Below, piece by piece: positions 41,792 through 50,338 of a DNA stretch of 64,000 bases (positions are counted from its first letter, which is position 1; each line of letters begins with the position of its first letter). This stretch comes from an uncultured Selenomonadales bacterium. Lineage in GTDB: Bacteria > Bacillota > Negativicutes > Selenomonadales > Selenomonadaceae. The notes beneath the pieces were generated by a model that saw only the letters and a list, made by a program, of their open reading frames with translations, was not told the DNA's origin and did no database searches. Position numbers and translations under genes: made by a program. The stretch covers positions 1-64,000 of the forward strand of contig CALDHY010000030.1 of the NCBI GenBank assembly GCA_937901445.1. Reading direction: 5' to 3'.

Positions 41792-42187
41792 CTATCTTAC
41801 TCGACGTTTTTTTATTTCCGGCAAATTCTGGTTTACCTGCGTAACTCTTATATCAAAAAGCGCGTCCCTTATATCAAGCATATTTTTTAATTCTTCCTTG
41901 ATGGCATCACGCAATTTCGCCCCAAGCATCGGCGCGGAATAATTTTGCAAAATCACTAAATCAAATTTTACTTGTAACGGGTTATTTACCGTTGGCGCGT
42001 CGATAATTACATTGTTAATTTCGTGGACGCCTTCAAGCCGCGTACGTTCAACAATTCGCCGGATTATATCAATTTCAATGTTCACAGTACCAAAATCTGT
42101 TTCGCGCAATAAAAATTCGCCGCCGGTTCGCGTAGCTCCAAAAGTGTTTCCTATCAAATGTTTTAAATTTTTAATTCTGTTCAGCAT
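41792..42187 (-). CDS. Asp23/AmaP-like domain protein
   Basis: 131 residues. After a short basic N-terminus it has the Asp23-like alternation of strand and helix (VNIEIDIIRRIVERTRLEGV, VKFDLVILQNYSAPMLGAKL) with a C-terminal IRVTQVNQNLPE strand. The same YSAP-type segment occurs in the neighbouring AmaP-like protein (SQSYSAPETSAEVK), so the two are related. No membrane helix. It belongs to the alkaline-shock/envelope block. Confidence 0.65.
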   Translation of the reverse strand: MLNRIKNLKHLIGNTFGATRTGGEFLLRETDFGTVNIEIDIIRRIVERTRLEGVHEINNVIIDAPTVNNPLQVKFDLVILQNYSAPMLGAKLRDAIKEELKNMLDIRDALFDIRVTQVNQNLPEIKKRRVR

Positions 42188-42195
42188 TTCAACAC

Positions 42196-42765
42196 CTAAA
42201 CAACGCGCCTTTCACGCTCTATCACTGCATGAGTAATTTCAGTAACTGTTATTTCAACCGGTACATCCGAAATTTCCAAAACAACTTGCAATGCTTTATT
42301 TACCGCCGTTTTTACCTCCGCGCTTGTTTCAGGAGCAGAATAACTTTGACTTAAAATAACTGAAAGATTTACACTAACGGGAGGAGTCCCGCCCTTATTT
42401 GTAACTTTCGCCTCAACTTGTCGTACTCCAACTACTGAAAGTGCCGCGCGTTCAACCACGCTTACTATCGCCGGTATTGTGACTGCAACTTCTTTTGGCG
42501 TTGCTTTTTGAAGTTCAACATCGCCGCTTAAATTTACAACGGTTGCCTTTTTGCTTGAAGAAAGAGCCATTGTCAAAAGACACAAACTCGCCAAAAACAT
42601 TACCGCAATAACAATTAAAGTTTCTTGACTTGAAATAATCAAGTTTAAATTATCTTGCCAAACTTGCGCCGGGAAAAAGTGCAGGCAAACGCCCGCACTT
42701 ACTACCAACGCCGCCATTACTGCGAGAACGTACAAAAGCAACAACAGGCGACTTATTATGCCCAT
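42196..42765 (-). CDS. amaP: Alkaline shock response membrane anchor protein AmaP
   Basis: 189 residues with two N-terminal membrane helices (LLLLLYVLAVMAALVVSAGV; TLIVIAVMFLASLCLLTMAL) followed by an Asp23-like cytoplasmic domain (VAVTIPAIVSVVERAALSVV). In staphylococci AmaP tethers Asp23 to the membrane. Gene order Asp23-AmaP-(Asp23-like)-DUF2273-nusB supports the call. Confidence 0.85.
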   Translation of the reverse strand: MGIISRLLLLLYVLAVMAALVVSAGVCLHFFPAQVWQDNLNLIISSQETLIVIAVMFLASLCLLTMALSSSKKATVVNLSGDVELQKATPKEVAVTIPAIVSVVERAALSVVGVRQVEAKVTNKGGTPPVSVNLSVILSQSYSAPETSAEVKTAVNKALQVVLEISDVPVEITVTEITHAVIERERRVV

Positions 42766-42811
42766 AAAACTTTCACACCTCCTCGCCTATTGCCTTTGAA
42801 TTTTTTCAATC

Positions 42812-43216
42812 TTAGTGAACGCGTACTTCTTCAACGGTTGCTTCATTTTCTTCAGGGAAACTGACGCCTTGAACGTGTACGTTGACTTCAACGACTGAAA
42901 GTCCCGTCATATTTTCGATCGCGCGTTTAATATTTTCCTGCGCAGAAAGTGCAACATCGGGGATACGTACGCCGTATTTTACGATAATGTACAGATCAAT
43001 CGCCGCTTCACGTTCGCCGACTTCAACTTTTACGCCCTTAGAAAAATTCTTGCGTCCGAGCATTTCTGCAATACCGCCGACAAGCCCGCCGCTCATTCCT
43101 GCAATACCGTCAATTTCGGTTGCCGCCAAGCCTGCAATAATGCTGACAACTTCATCAGCAATTTTAATAGCTCCAAGTCCGGTGTCGTTTTTTACCAAAT
43201 CTTTTTCTTCTGCCAT
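42812..43216 (-). CDS. Asp23/Gls24 family envelope stress protein
   Basis: 134 residues: GAIKIADEVVSIIAGLAATEIDGIAGMSGG (first 20: GAIKIADEVVSIIAGLAATE), VEVGEREAAIDLYIIVKYGV and IKRAIENMTGLSVVEVNVHV are diagnostic for Asp23. It is a cytoplasmic, membrane-associated cell-wall stress protein and the first gene of the Asp23-nusB operon. GGAGGAGG precedes the ATG. Confidence 0.92.
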   Translation of the reverse strand: MAEEKDLVKNDTGLGAIKIADEVVSIIAGLAATEIDGIAGMSGGLVGGIAEMLGRKNFSKGVKVEVGEREAAIDLYIIVKYGVRIPDVALSAQENIKRAIENMTGLSVVEVNVHVQGVSFPEENEATVEEVRVH

Positions 43217-43562
43217 TGGGAAAAACCTCCTCCAAAAATTGTGTTTGACATTTCACAAAGGAATTTTGAGTTATCCTCAAAGGACTTGCCAAAAGCCCTG
43301 TATACTGCAACTTTCGCCACAGTTTACTTGCATTAATTGATATTGCCCGCTAATATTTTTCGGGCTCCAAAATTTATAAAATCATTGACGCGGGGAAAAT
43401 TTCCTTACCTGAATTTTACCTGATTTTTAGTATTACGTCAAATTTTTAAGGCTTAAACTTTTGCCCTAACAGCTTTACGCCATTTCCTGTTAAGTATTCG
43501 CTACGTTGAAAATTTTCCCTGCCGAAATTCAAAAAATTTAACTTTGCCCCGCGCCAAAATAT
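43217..43562. other. Intergenic region between the Asp23 operon and sigH
   Basis: About 350 bases without a supportable gene. A GCCCG/CGGGC hairpin with an AT-rich loop lies near 43347-43370. Short AT-rich direct motifs occur, but no clear -35/-10 pair for the minus-strand Asp23 operon could be set. Confidence 0.5.
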
Positions 43563-43591
43563 TTGACTTGCCGCGCCGCGTGGTTTATAAT
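43563..43591 (+). promoter_or_regulatory. Promoter of sigH
   Basis: TTGACT (43563-43568), 17 bases, TATAAT (43586-43591), then GGAGG before the ATG. Confidence 0.75.
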
Positions 43592-43618
43592 CTTTTTGAA
43601 ATTGATGGAGGTCATCAA

Positions 43619-44377
43619 ATGGACACAAACACAGAAAATATTTGCGGAACTGAAAATAACGACGAATACAGCAAGTATGATTCTTTGACTGACGAAGAAC
43701 TTATTACCGAGATAAAAGAAAAAATGAACGCCGCCGCGCTTGATTATCTGATACACCGTTACAGGGCTTTTGTTAGGGCAAAGGCGCGCTCGTACTTTTT
43801 GATTGGCGCGGATCGTGAAGATATTATTCAAGAAGGCATGATTGGATTTTATAAAGCCGTTCGAGATTTTAAGAGCGATAAACTTTCTTCATTTCACGCC
43901 TTCGCCGAACTTTGCGTAACGCGGCAAATTATCACGGCGATTAAAACTGCCACACGTCAAAAACATATCCCGCTAAATTCGTACGTTTCATTGAATAAAC
44001 CAATTTACGACGAAGATTCTGACAGGACACTTTTGGACGTTTTATCCGGCGTCAAAGTTGCCGACCCTGAAGAATTGGTTATAAGTCGTGAAGAATTTTT
44101 GGCGATTGAAAAGAAAATGGAAGAAATTTTAAGCGACCTTGAATGGCAAGTGTTAATGGCGTATCTTGACGGTAAATCTTACCAAGAAATTGCAGCAAGC
44201 TTGAATCGTCACGTTAAGTCAATCGATAACGCACTTCAAAGAGTAAAACGAAAACTTGAACGCTACGTGGCAAGCCGCACTGACGCTATTGATATTGGCA
44301 CGGTTTATCGCGGACTTTCGACAATCGACCGGCACTTGAAAAATTCTTCAGTTAAACGTTCTTCAACCTTAGATTGA
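43619..44377 (+). CDS. sigH: SigH (Spo0H)-family RNA polymerase sigma factor
   Basis: 252 residues. Region 2 has AALDYLIHRYRAFVRAKARS and GADREDIIQEGMIGFYKAVRDF; region 4 has LSDLEWQVLMAYLDGKSYQE and the helix-turn-helix AASLNRHVKSIDNALQRVKR. FAELCVTRQIITAIKTATRQKH is characteristic of SigH. In Bacillus it drives early-sporulation and competence genes; in non-sporulating relatives it has other targets. The start at 43619 follows GGAGG. About 30 extra C-terminal residues extend past region 4. Confidence 0.9.
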   Translation: MDTNTENICGTENNDEYSKYDSLTDEELITEIKEKMNAAALDYLIHRYRAFVRAKARSYFLIGADREDIIQEGMIGFYKAVRDFKSDKLSSFHAFAELCVTRQIITAIKTATRQKHIPLNSYVSLNKPIYDEDSDRTLLDVLSGVKVADPEELVISREEFLAIEKKMEEILSDLEWQVLMAYLDGKSYQEIAASLNRHVKSIDNALQRVKRKLERYVASRTDAIDIGTVYRGLSTIDRHLKNSSVKRSSTLD

Positions 44378-44416
44378 AAATTTCCTTCCCAAAAACGGCG
44401 AAGGATTTTTTTATTT

Positions 44417-44567
44417 TAAATATACTTTCTTTTGTCATGCCACAAAAGAAAGTATCAAAGAAAAAGTCTAGCCCGCGCAGGGCACCGGCGTTCATGTACG
44501 CTCGGAGTAGGGCTTCCGCCACCTCGTACGCTCCAACATTACCCAGACCCGTGCAAAGCGCGGGCGG
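44417..44567 (+). repeat. ~150-bp dispersed structured repeat, copy B
   Basis: Matches 13748-13896. The opening hairpin is ATACTTTCTTTTGT/ACAAAAGAAAGTAT, differing from copy A at paired positions so that the stem is kept. The GCCCGCGCAGGGCAC and GTGCAAAGCGCGGGC ends are conserved and complementary. It lies between convergent sigH and rarA. Confidence 0.8.
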
Positions 44568-44582
44568 CTTTATTACAGATAG

Positions 44583-45791
44583 TTATTTTTCAATGTAATA
44601 TTTTTTATCCTTGAAAGAGTCCGGCAAATATTGTTGTTCGACAAAATGCCCCTCGAAGTCGTGCGGGTACTTGTAACCTTTGCCGTTGCCAAAAAATTTT
44701 GCGCCCTTGTAGCTTGTGTCGCGCAAATGTACGGGGACTTCATCTGCATTGGGATTATTTTGAACGTCGGCAAGTGCCGCGTCAATCGCCAAATACGCCG
44801 CGTTACTTTTCGGCGCGTTTGCAATGTACGTTACAGCCTGCGCGAGGATAATTCTGGCTTCCGGCAAACCTACAAACTGCGCCGCTTGAGCCGCCGCGTT
44901 TGCCAAAATTAAAGCTTGCGGGTCGGCGTTTCCAACATCTTCAGCCGCACAAATTACAATTCGCCGCGCAATAAATTTTATATCTTCGCCGCCGTCAATC
45001 ATCTTTGCCAAATAAAAAATCGCCGCGTCCGCGTCACTGCCGCGCATACTTTTTATAAACGCGCTTGCCGTGTCGTAATGATTATCGCCGCCCTTGTCGT
45101 AACGCCGGATTTTTTCGCCCAAAATTTCGCGCAGATTTTCAACGGTTACGCCGCCTTCAAAAATAAGCTGTTCCAAAATGTTCAATGCAATTCTTGCATC
45201 GCCGTCCGCAAAATCTGAAATTATTTCAACTGCTTTATCTTCAACCGCCAAATTTTTTTCAAGGTTAATTGCGCGTTGGAGAATTTTTTTTATATCTGCG
45301 GCAGATAATTTTTTCAGCTGAATAATTTTAACGCGGCTTAAAAGCGCGGGGTTGACTTCAAAGAAAGGATTTTCAGTCGTTGCGCCAATTAAAATAATCC
45401 TGCCGTCTTCGACGTACGGAAGCAGAAAATCTTGTTGACTTTTATTAAAGCGGTGAATTTCATCAATAAATAGAATTGTGCGTTTGCCGTAAAAATTTTT
45501 TTGGTCTTCAGCATTTTTGACAATTTCGCGCAGGTCTTTAATCCCGGCAAGTGCCGCGTTAATTTTTACAAAGTTGCTTTTTGTAGAATTGGCGATAATT
45601 TTTGCAAGCGTAGTTTTGCCTGTGCCGGGCGCGCCAAAAAATATCATTGAAAAAATTCTGCCGCCTTCAATCATTTTGCCAAGACTGCTTAAAATTTTTT
45701 CCTGCCCTACGAAGTCTTTCAAAGTTTGCGGGCGCAATTTTTCGGCGAGCGGCTGAAAACTTTTATCTTCCACTGATTCAAATAAATTCAT
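44583..45791 (-). CDS. rarA: Replication-associated recombination protein A (RarA/MgsA)
   Basis: An AAA+ ATPase of the RarA/Mgs1/WRNIP1 family acting at stalled replication forks. 402 residues: PLAEKLRPQTLKDFVGQEK, Walker A FFGAPGTGKTTLAKI, Walker B LFIDEIHRFNKSQQD, sensor GATTENPFFEVNPALLSR, and the C-terminal tetramer domain (DAAIFYLAKMIDGGEDIKFI, PKSNAAYLAIDAAL, HLRDTSYKGAKFFGNGKGY). The start at 45791 follows GAGG. Confidence 0.95.
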   Translation of the reverse strand: MNLFESVEDKSFQPLAEKLRPQTLKDFVGQEKILSSLGKMIEGGRIFSMIFFGAPGTGKTTLAKIIANSTKSNFVKINAALAGIKDLREIVKNAEDQKNFYGKRTILFIDEIHRFNKSQQDFLLPYVEDGRIILIGATTENPFFEVNPALLSRVKIIQLKKLSAADIKKILQRAINLEKNLAVEDKAVEIISDFADGDARIALNILEQLIFEGGVTVENLREILGEKIRRYDKGGDNHYDTASAFIKSMRGSDADAAIFYLAKMIDGGEDIKFIARRIVICAAEDVGNADPQALILANAAAQAAQFVGLPEARIILAQAVTYIANAPKSNAAYLAIDAALADVQNNPNADEVPVHLRDTSYKGAKFFGNGKGYKYPHDFEGHFVEQQYLPDSFKDKKYYIEK

Positions 45792-45799
45792 AAAAATCC

Positions 45800-46213
45800 T
45801 CAAAGTATCATCAGCAAAGTACCGACGGTAATTAAAATGCAGCCGATAATTGCCTTTATCGAAACAGTTTCATTCAAAAATAAAACCGCAAAAATTATCG
45901 TGATAACAATGCTTAGTTTGTCTATTGGCGCAACTTTTGAAACTTCGCCGAGTTGTAAAGCTTTATAATAAAACAGCCACGACGCTCCGGTTGCAAGCCC
46001 GGATAAAATCAGAAACAACCAACTTTTTTGAGAAATTGCAGAAATTCCCGCCTGCGCGTGCGTCAAGAAAACTACAGCCCACGCCATTGCCAAAACTACC
46101 GCCGTACGAATTGCCGTTGCTAGATTTGAATTGACGCCCTCAATTCCTATCTTTGCAAGAATTGCCGTAAGTGCCGCAAAAATCGCTGACAGTAACGCAA
46201 ATATCAGCCACAT
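45800..46213 (-). CDS. EamA-family (DMT superfamily) small transporter
   Basis: 137 residues with four to five membrane helices, one EamA half-unit: MWLIFALLSAIFAALTAILA at the start and the family ending FLNETVSIKAIIGCILITVG. Full DMT exporters have two such units, so this would need to dimerise; such half-size members are common. Substrate unknown. It ends nine bases before rarA. Confidence 0.82.
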   Translation of the reverse strand: MWLIFALLSAIFAALTAILAKIGIEGVNSNLATAIRTAVVLAMAWAVVFLTHAQAGISAISQKSWLFLILSGLATGASWLFYYKALQLGEVSKVAPIDKLSIVITIIFAVLFLNETVSIKAIIGCILITVGTLLMIL

Positions 46214-46645
46214 TTAAAATTCCCCCGTCGAGCCGAAACGCCCTGCGCGAATTGCTCCGACACCAATTTTATCGCCGTCAACCGGCAAATATTTTTGAAA
46301 AATTCCCTGCGCAATTCTCATACCTTTTTTAATTTCAAATTCGCCAAAAAAACTTACAACCGGCAAAATGATATGGTCGTTATAATCTGCGTCAATAACG
46401 CCCACGCCGTTTGCCAAAGTTACGCCGTACTTTACCGCCAAACTTGAACGAATGTAAATCATTAAAACTTCGTCAGAAAGCATAAAGGCTTTGAGCCCCG
46501 TTGGTACGAGCGAAATTTTTTTATTCGACACAAAAACATTTTCGGCGGCTTGTAAATCGTAGCCCGCACTAAAAGCCGTTTTGCGCGTCGGTAAAATTAT
46601 TCCGCTGTTTTCGTAACCTTGCAGAATCTCAAAGCCTCTGTTCAT
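46214..46645 (-). CDS. dut: dUTP diphosphatase-like protein (dUTPase)
   Basis: Hydrolyses dUTP to dUMP to keep uracil out of DNA. About 143 residues with motif 1 SAGYDLQAAE, motif 2 YIRSSLAVKYG, motif 3 GVIDADYNDHIILPV and motif 4 GMRIAQGIF; motif 5 ends AGRFGSTGEF. Some motif residues are altered (ADYND replaces the usual ADYRG-type), so the activity is probable rather than certain. A TTG at 46654 is an alternative start. It is encoded directly after hfq. Confidence 0.85.
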   Translation of the reverse strand: MNRGFEILQGYENSGIILPTRKTAFSAGYDLQAAENVFVSNKKISLVPTGLKAFMLSDEVLMIYIRSSLAVKYGVTLANGVGVIDADYNDHIILPVVSFFGEFEIKKGMRIAQGIFQKYLPVDGDKIGVGAIRAGRFGSTGEF

Positions 46646-46660
46646 TTTGTTCAAAATTTT

Positions 46661-46924
46661 TTACTCTTCAGTTTCAGTTTCTTCTTTGGGCGCGTTATCT
46701 TTGCCGCTGTTGCTGAAAGCCTTTGTGGGCGTAATGGTAGAAATTGCGTGTTTGTAAATCATTTGCTGCTTGCCCATTGTTTCAAGAATGACAGTGAAAT
46801 TATCGAAGCCGCGCACCAAGCCTTTTAGCTGAAAGCCGTTGACGAGATGAATTACGACAACAATATTTTCTTTACGCGCTTGATTTAGGAAGTTGTCCTG
46901 AATGTTGATAGGTTTTGTAGCCAT
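46661..46924 (-). CDS. hfq: RNA-binding protein Hfq
   Basis: Sm-like hexameric RNA chaperone, 87 residues. [20 protein letters not shown] and [20 protein letters not shown] carry Sm1; [12 protein letters not shown] carries the YKHAI Sm2 motif. A charged acidic tail (KEETETEE) follows. It is placed after miaA, the classical miaA-hfq order. Confidence 0.97.
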   Translation of the reverse strand: MATKPINIQDNFLNQARKENIVVVIHLVNGFQLKGLVRGFDNFTVILETMGKQQMIYKHAISTITPTKAFSNSGKDNAPKEETETEE

Positions 46925-46947
46925 AAAAAAACTCCTTCTTTAAAATT

Positions 46948-47742
46948 TTATTCGACGTTGAAAAATTTTATATAGTTCATTCGCCGATACCACGTTAATT
47001 GACGCTTGGCAAAATTTCTTGTAGCTTGACTGACTTTAGAAATAGTTTCGTCGAAAGTTGCCGCGCCCTTCAAAAATTCAACCGTTTCCTTATAACCTAT
47101 GCCGAGCATTGCTTGAGCATTCGGCTTGACGCCCGCGCTTAAAAGTTTCTGAACTTCCTCAACAAGCCCGGCGTCAAACATTTTTTTTGTACGTTCATTG
47201 ATTCTTTCGTAAAGTTTTTGGCGGCTTGCAGTTAAACCGATAACCAGCGCGTTATATTTGAGTTTGCCTGTTTCTAAAAAAAATTTTTCTTGACTTTTGA
47301 CGTCATCATAAAATTTATAACCTTCAATTAAAGCTTGAATGTAAAGCCCCGTGCCGCCGACGACTATTGGAATTTTGCCGCGCGAATTCATTTCAGTTAT
47401 AATTTCAGACGCCAATTTTACAAATTCTGCAACGCTGAATTTTTCGTCCGGTTCAAGAATATCAATCAGATAATGGCGAATTTTTTTTAGTTCCTGCGCA
47501 GTTGGTTTAGCCGTGCCTATATTGAAATTTTTGTAAACCGACATTGAATCAGCCGAAATAATTTCCGTGTTAAAAGTTTCAGCCAATTTCATTGCAAGGG
47601 AACTTTTGCCGGTTGCAGTTGCGCCCAAAATTACCAAAACTTTTTCTTGCGGTGAACTTTGCAAACTTAATGATTGTACCGAATTTAAAATTTTTGTCAA
47701 GTCAAAAGGCTCGGCGTCAAATTCTTTTATAACGTTATTCAT
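46948..47742 (-). CDS. miaA: tRNA dimethylallyltransferase MiaA (insertion domain lacking)
   Basis: MiaA adds dimethylallyl to A37 of tRNAs reading UNN codons. Core motifs are present: P-loop ILGATATGKSSLAMKLA, SADSMSVYKNFNIGTAKP, HYLIDILEP, VVGGTGLYIQALIEG, ALVIGLTASRQKLYERIN, AMLGIGYKE, and RNFAKRQLTWYRR. However, the stretch between GLYIQALIEG and ALVIGLT is only about 22 residues, against roughly 75 in B. subtilis or E. coli MiaA. The motif around DPxxAxxIHPND-RRxxRALE, part of the helical insertion domain, is therefore missing. A ~33-residue N-terminal extension precedes the P-loop. The start overlaps the upstream gene by eight bases. The frame is unbroken, so the deletion is clean. Confidence 0.88.
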   Translation of the reverse strand: MNNVIKEFDAEPFDLTKILNSVQSLSLQSSPQEKVLVILGATATGKSSLAMKLAETFNTEIISADSMSVYKNFNIGTAKPTAQELKKIRHYLIDILEPDEKFSVAEFVKLASEIITEMNSRGKIPIVVGGTGLYIQALIEGYKFYDDVKSQEKFFLETGKLKYNALVIGLTASRQKLYERINERTKKMFDAGLVEEVQKLLSAGVKPNAQAMLGIGYKETVEFLKGAATFDETISKVSQATRNFAKRQLTWYRRMNYIKFFNVE

Positions 47743-48397
47743 CCAAATTCAAAGACTCGCCGGGATTGACAATAAGAACTGTAGCAGTTTTAACCAACGC
47801 TTTAAATTTTTCCGGGTCTTGTTTGATAATATCCCACGTGTTGTAGTGAACGGGGATAACATTTGACGCATCTAAAAGTTCAACAGCCTTTGCGGCGTCT
47901 TCCGGTCCCATAGTGTAATGATCGCCTATTGGCAAAATTGCATAATCGATTTTATCGCGTTGCCCAATTAATTTCATATCGCCGAAAAGTGCCGTATCGC
48001 CTGCGAAATAAATAATTTTGCCGCCAATTCCGACAACGTAGCCGCAAGGAACGCCGCCCGCAACTCCTGCGCTGTGCAGAGCCGGAACCATTCGCACAAA
48101 GCCGAACGGCAAATTCAAAGTGCCGCCCAAATTCATATTAATGCATTTGATATTTTCGCCGCCAAAATCTGTAATTTCAGGAATACCAATAGCGGTTGCG
48201 TGATTTTTTTTAAGAATTTCGTAGGCGTCGCCCACGTGGTCTGCGTGCGCGTGCGTTACCAAAATATAATCCGTTTCAATTTCCTCCGGCTTAGTTTTTG
48301 CCAGCGGGTTGCCGGTCAAAAACGGGTCGAATAAAAGTTTGTACGTTCCATCGTCGAGTTGAAAACAAGCGTGACCGTAATAGTTGAAAGTCAGCAT
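47735..48397 (-). CDS. Metal-dependent hydrolase, UPF0173/metallo-beta-lactamase fold
   Basis: 220 residues with the metal motif THAHADHVGDAYEIL, and HPxHYNTWD-type HYNTWDIIKQDPEKF at the end. MLTFNYYGHACFQLDDGTYK at the start and GVPCGYVVGIGGKIIYFAGD are typical for UPF0173 (YtkL-like) proteins, whose substrate is unknown. AAGGAGATAGG lies upstream. It leads the operon to miaA-hfq-dut-EamA-rarA. Confidence 0.88.
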   Translation of the reverse strand: MLTFNYYGHACFQLDDGTYKLLFDPFLTGNPLAKTKPEEIETDYILVTHAHADHVGDAYEILKKNHATAIGIPEITDFGGENIKCINMNLGGTLNLPFGFVRMVPALHSAGVAGGVPCGYVVGIGGKIIYFAGDTALFGDMKLIGQRDKIDYAILPIGDHYTMGPEDAAKAVELLDASNVIPVHYNTWDIIKQDPEKFKALVKTATVLIVNPGESLNLDE

Positions 48398-48499
48398 TTC
48401 CTATCTCCTTCCAAAATTTCTGAATTAATTCTACGCGGTTAATTCGCTACAAAGTTAAAAATTCCCTTGTAGTTTTCTTGTAGTTTTCAGAAAAATTTT

Positions 48500-49321
48500 T
48501 TAGCGTTTGCTTGACTGATTATGTTCAACAAAATCCATAATAAAATCCAAAAAATGTTCCGGCTTAACTTCACTAATTTTTAAACGTTTCAAAGATGCTT
48601 TGTGCTCCTCTTCAGTTTGCAAGCTTTTCAAGTTAGTAAATATCCAATAGTTCCAAAAATTAATTTTTTTGATGAATTGTTCTTTATCAGTAGTGCGAAG
48701 AATTTTACCTTGAGCTTGAAGTTTTTGTGCCATTTTTAAATCTTTGAGAGCGTCTCCTGCATGACCCATAAAATAATTTGCCATACCACGCTGCCAATAA
48801 ATTTCAGCATAAGATTTTGGATGCTTTTCAATCCAGCGATTAGTTATTTCCTTTACTTGAGACCAAGATTCAAATGTGTCAATTTTAGAATAACAGCCGG
48901 ATATAGCCAAATAACCGTAAACTTCATCCGGAGCAAGTTCAAGAACTTTTTTGTAACATTTTAAAGCGTCGTCATATTTTTTGTGGTCTTCGTAAAACAA
49001 ACCAAGCATAAGGTGCGCCCCCGATATTAAAGGCATACATTCAATAGATTTTTTATAATTTTCTAAGGCGGCGTCATAATTATTCAACGCATCATAACAC
49101 TGGGCAATATTAAAGTACAAAACGCCTTTATGAGTATTCATCAAATTTAATTTCAACGCTTTTTCAAATGTGGCAATAGCCTCGTTGTGCTGTTGACTAT
49201 TCATTTGGCGAGTGCCTAAATCGTTTAGTTGTTTAAAATTATCATAATCCGACGCTTGCGCCATCGAAAAATTAAACATAACTGCTATTAAACCGAATAA
49301 AAAAAATTTGCGTACAAACAT
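48500..49321 (-). CDS. Secreted TPR protein
   Basis: 273 residues with a signal peptide (MFVRKFFLFGLIAVMFNFSMAQAS, cleavage after AQA). At least four TPR units follow (for example NYDAALENYKKSIECMP and KYDDALKCYKKVLELAPDEV), then a charged C-terminus. It is a periplasmic protein-interaction scaffold and the last gene of a six-gene operon of periplasmic/outer-membrane proteins; GAGGT precedes the ATG. Substrate or partner unknown. Confidence 0.75.
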   Translation of the reverse strand: MFVRKFFLFGLIAVMFNFSMAQASDYDNFKQLNDLGTRQMNSQQHNEAIATFEKALKLNLMNTHKGVLYFNIAQCYDALNNYDAALENYKKSIECMPLISGAHLMLGLFYEDHKKYDDALKCYKKVLELAPDEVYGYLAISGCYSKIDTFESWSQVKEITNRWIEKHPKSYAEIYWQRGMANYFMGHAGDALKDLKMAQKLQAQGKILRTTDKEQFIKKINFWNYWIFTNLKSLQTEEEHKASLKRLKISEVKPEHFLDFIMDFVEHNQSSKR

Positions 49322-49326
49322 AGGAA

Positions 49327-50321
49327 TTACCTCAACTTTGCTAAATTTTTGGCGGCTTTTTCGGTGCGTTTTTTACCTTCTTTGGCAGGTTTATATTTTT
49401 TATCAATTTCCAACGCTCTATTATAATCAGCAAGAGCACGAGCGGGTTGTTCAAGTGCTTCATAAACTTGAGCGCGTTTGCAATACACTACCGCAGGATT
49501 TCTACGCACTATTACAGGATTTTTGCGCCCTACAACTTTGTTAAAATCTTCCAGTGCTTTTTCATATTCTTTCAAGCCCAAATAAGCATCTGCTCTGCCT
49601 TCGTAAATGGTTAAAAGATAACTATTTGGATCGTAATAGGAAAATTTTATTTCACGCATATATTTTGGGTTAATTTCTTTTTCAAGGTAAGTTGCATTTC
49701 CATAATCTTGAGTTTGAATTAAATCCAGTGCTTTATTAAAATCTTGGAGTGCCGAAACATAATCTTGAGAGTTATTTAAATTTACTCCGCGCTTGACGTA
49801 AGCATAAAAATCATTTGAATCAAGTTCTATTACTTTGCTCCAGTCTTCAGCTGCAAAAGTGTAAAGCTCTATATCTTCATAAAAGCGGGCGCGGGTATAG
49901 TATAGATTTTTATTGTCAGGCGCAAGGTTAATCGCTTGTTGGTATAAAGTAGCGGCTTCATTTTTAGCTTGTTTGACACTGTGGGCTACTTTTTCTTTGT
50001 TGAATTGTTCGTTACCGATTAAAAACCAGCCGAAGGGAGTTATTTTTAGATAAATTGATAATTCGTAACCTTGAACACGAGCAACTTCGCCTAATCCGCA
50101 ATAAGCTTCGGCGCAATTAGAATTTAATTCAATAGCTTTTTGATAATCCTGTTTTGCAAGGTTCAAATAATCTGAATAAGGTGAATCTAAATATCTCCAC
50201 GTTTAACATACAATAATGGATTATCAGGTGTGCTTGAAATTTCGGCGGTTGCTTTTTCGAGTTCACTTGAGGCATTCGCCGTTGAAAAAATTAAACCAAC
50301 AATTAAAAAAGTTACAAACAT
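49327..50321 (-). pseudogene. Secreted TPR protein, frameshifted
   Basis: An intact signal peptide opens at 50321 behind AGGAGA (MFVTFLIVGLIFSTANAS). The frame then reaches a TAG at 50189-50187 after GDI. The downstream frame continues YLDSPYSDYLNLAKQDYQKA and runs through several TPR units (for example ALQDFNKALDLIQ, ALEDFNKVVGRK) to the stop at 49327. Adding one T near 50193 would fuse GD to YLDSPYSD and restore a ~331-residue secreted TPR protein. The cause may be a real mutation, a phase-variable state or a sequencing error; the site is not a long homopolymer. Confidence 0.75.
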
Positions 50322-50338
50322 AAAAATTCTCCTCTCAA

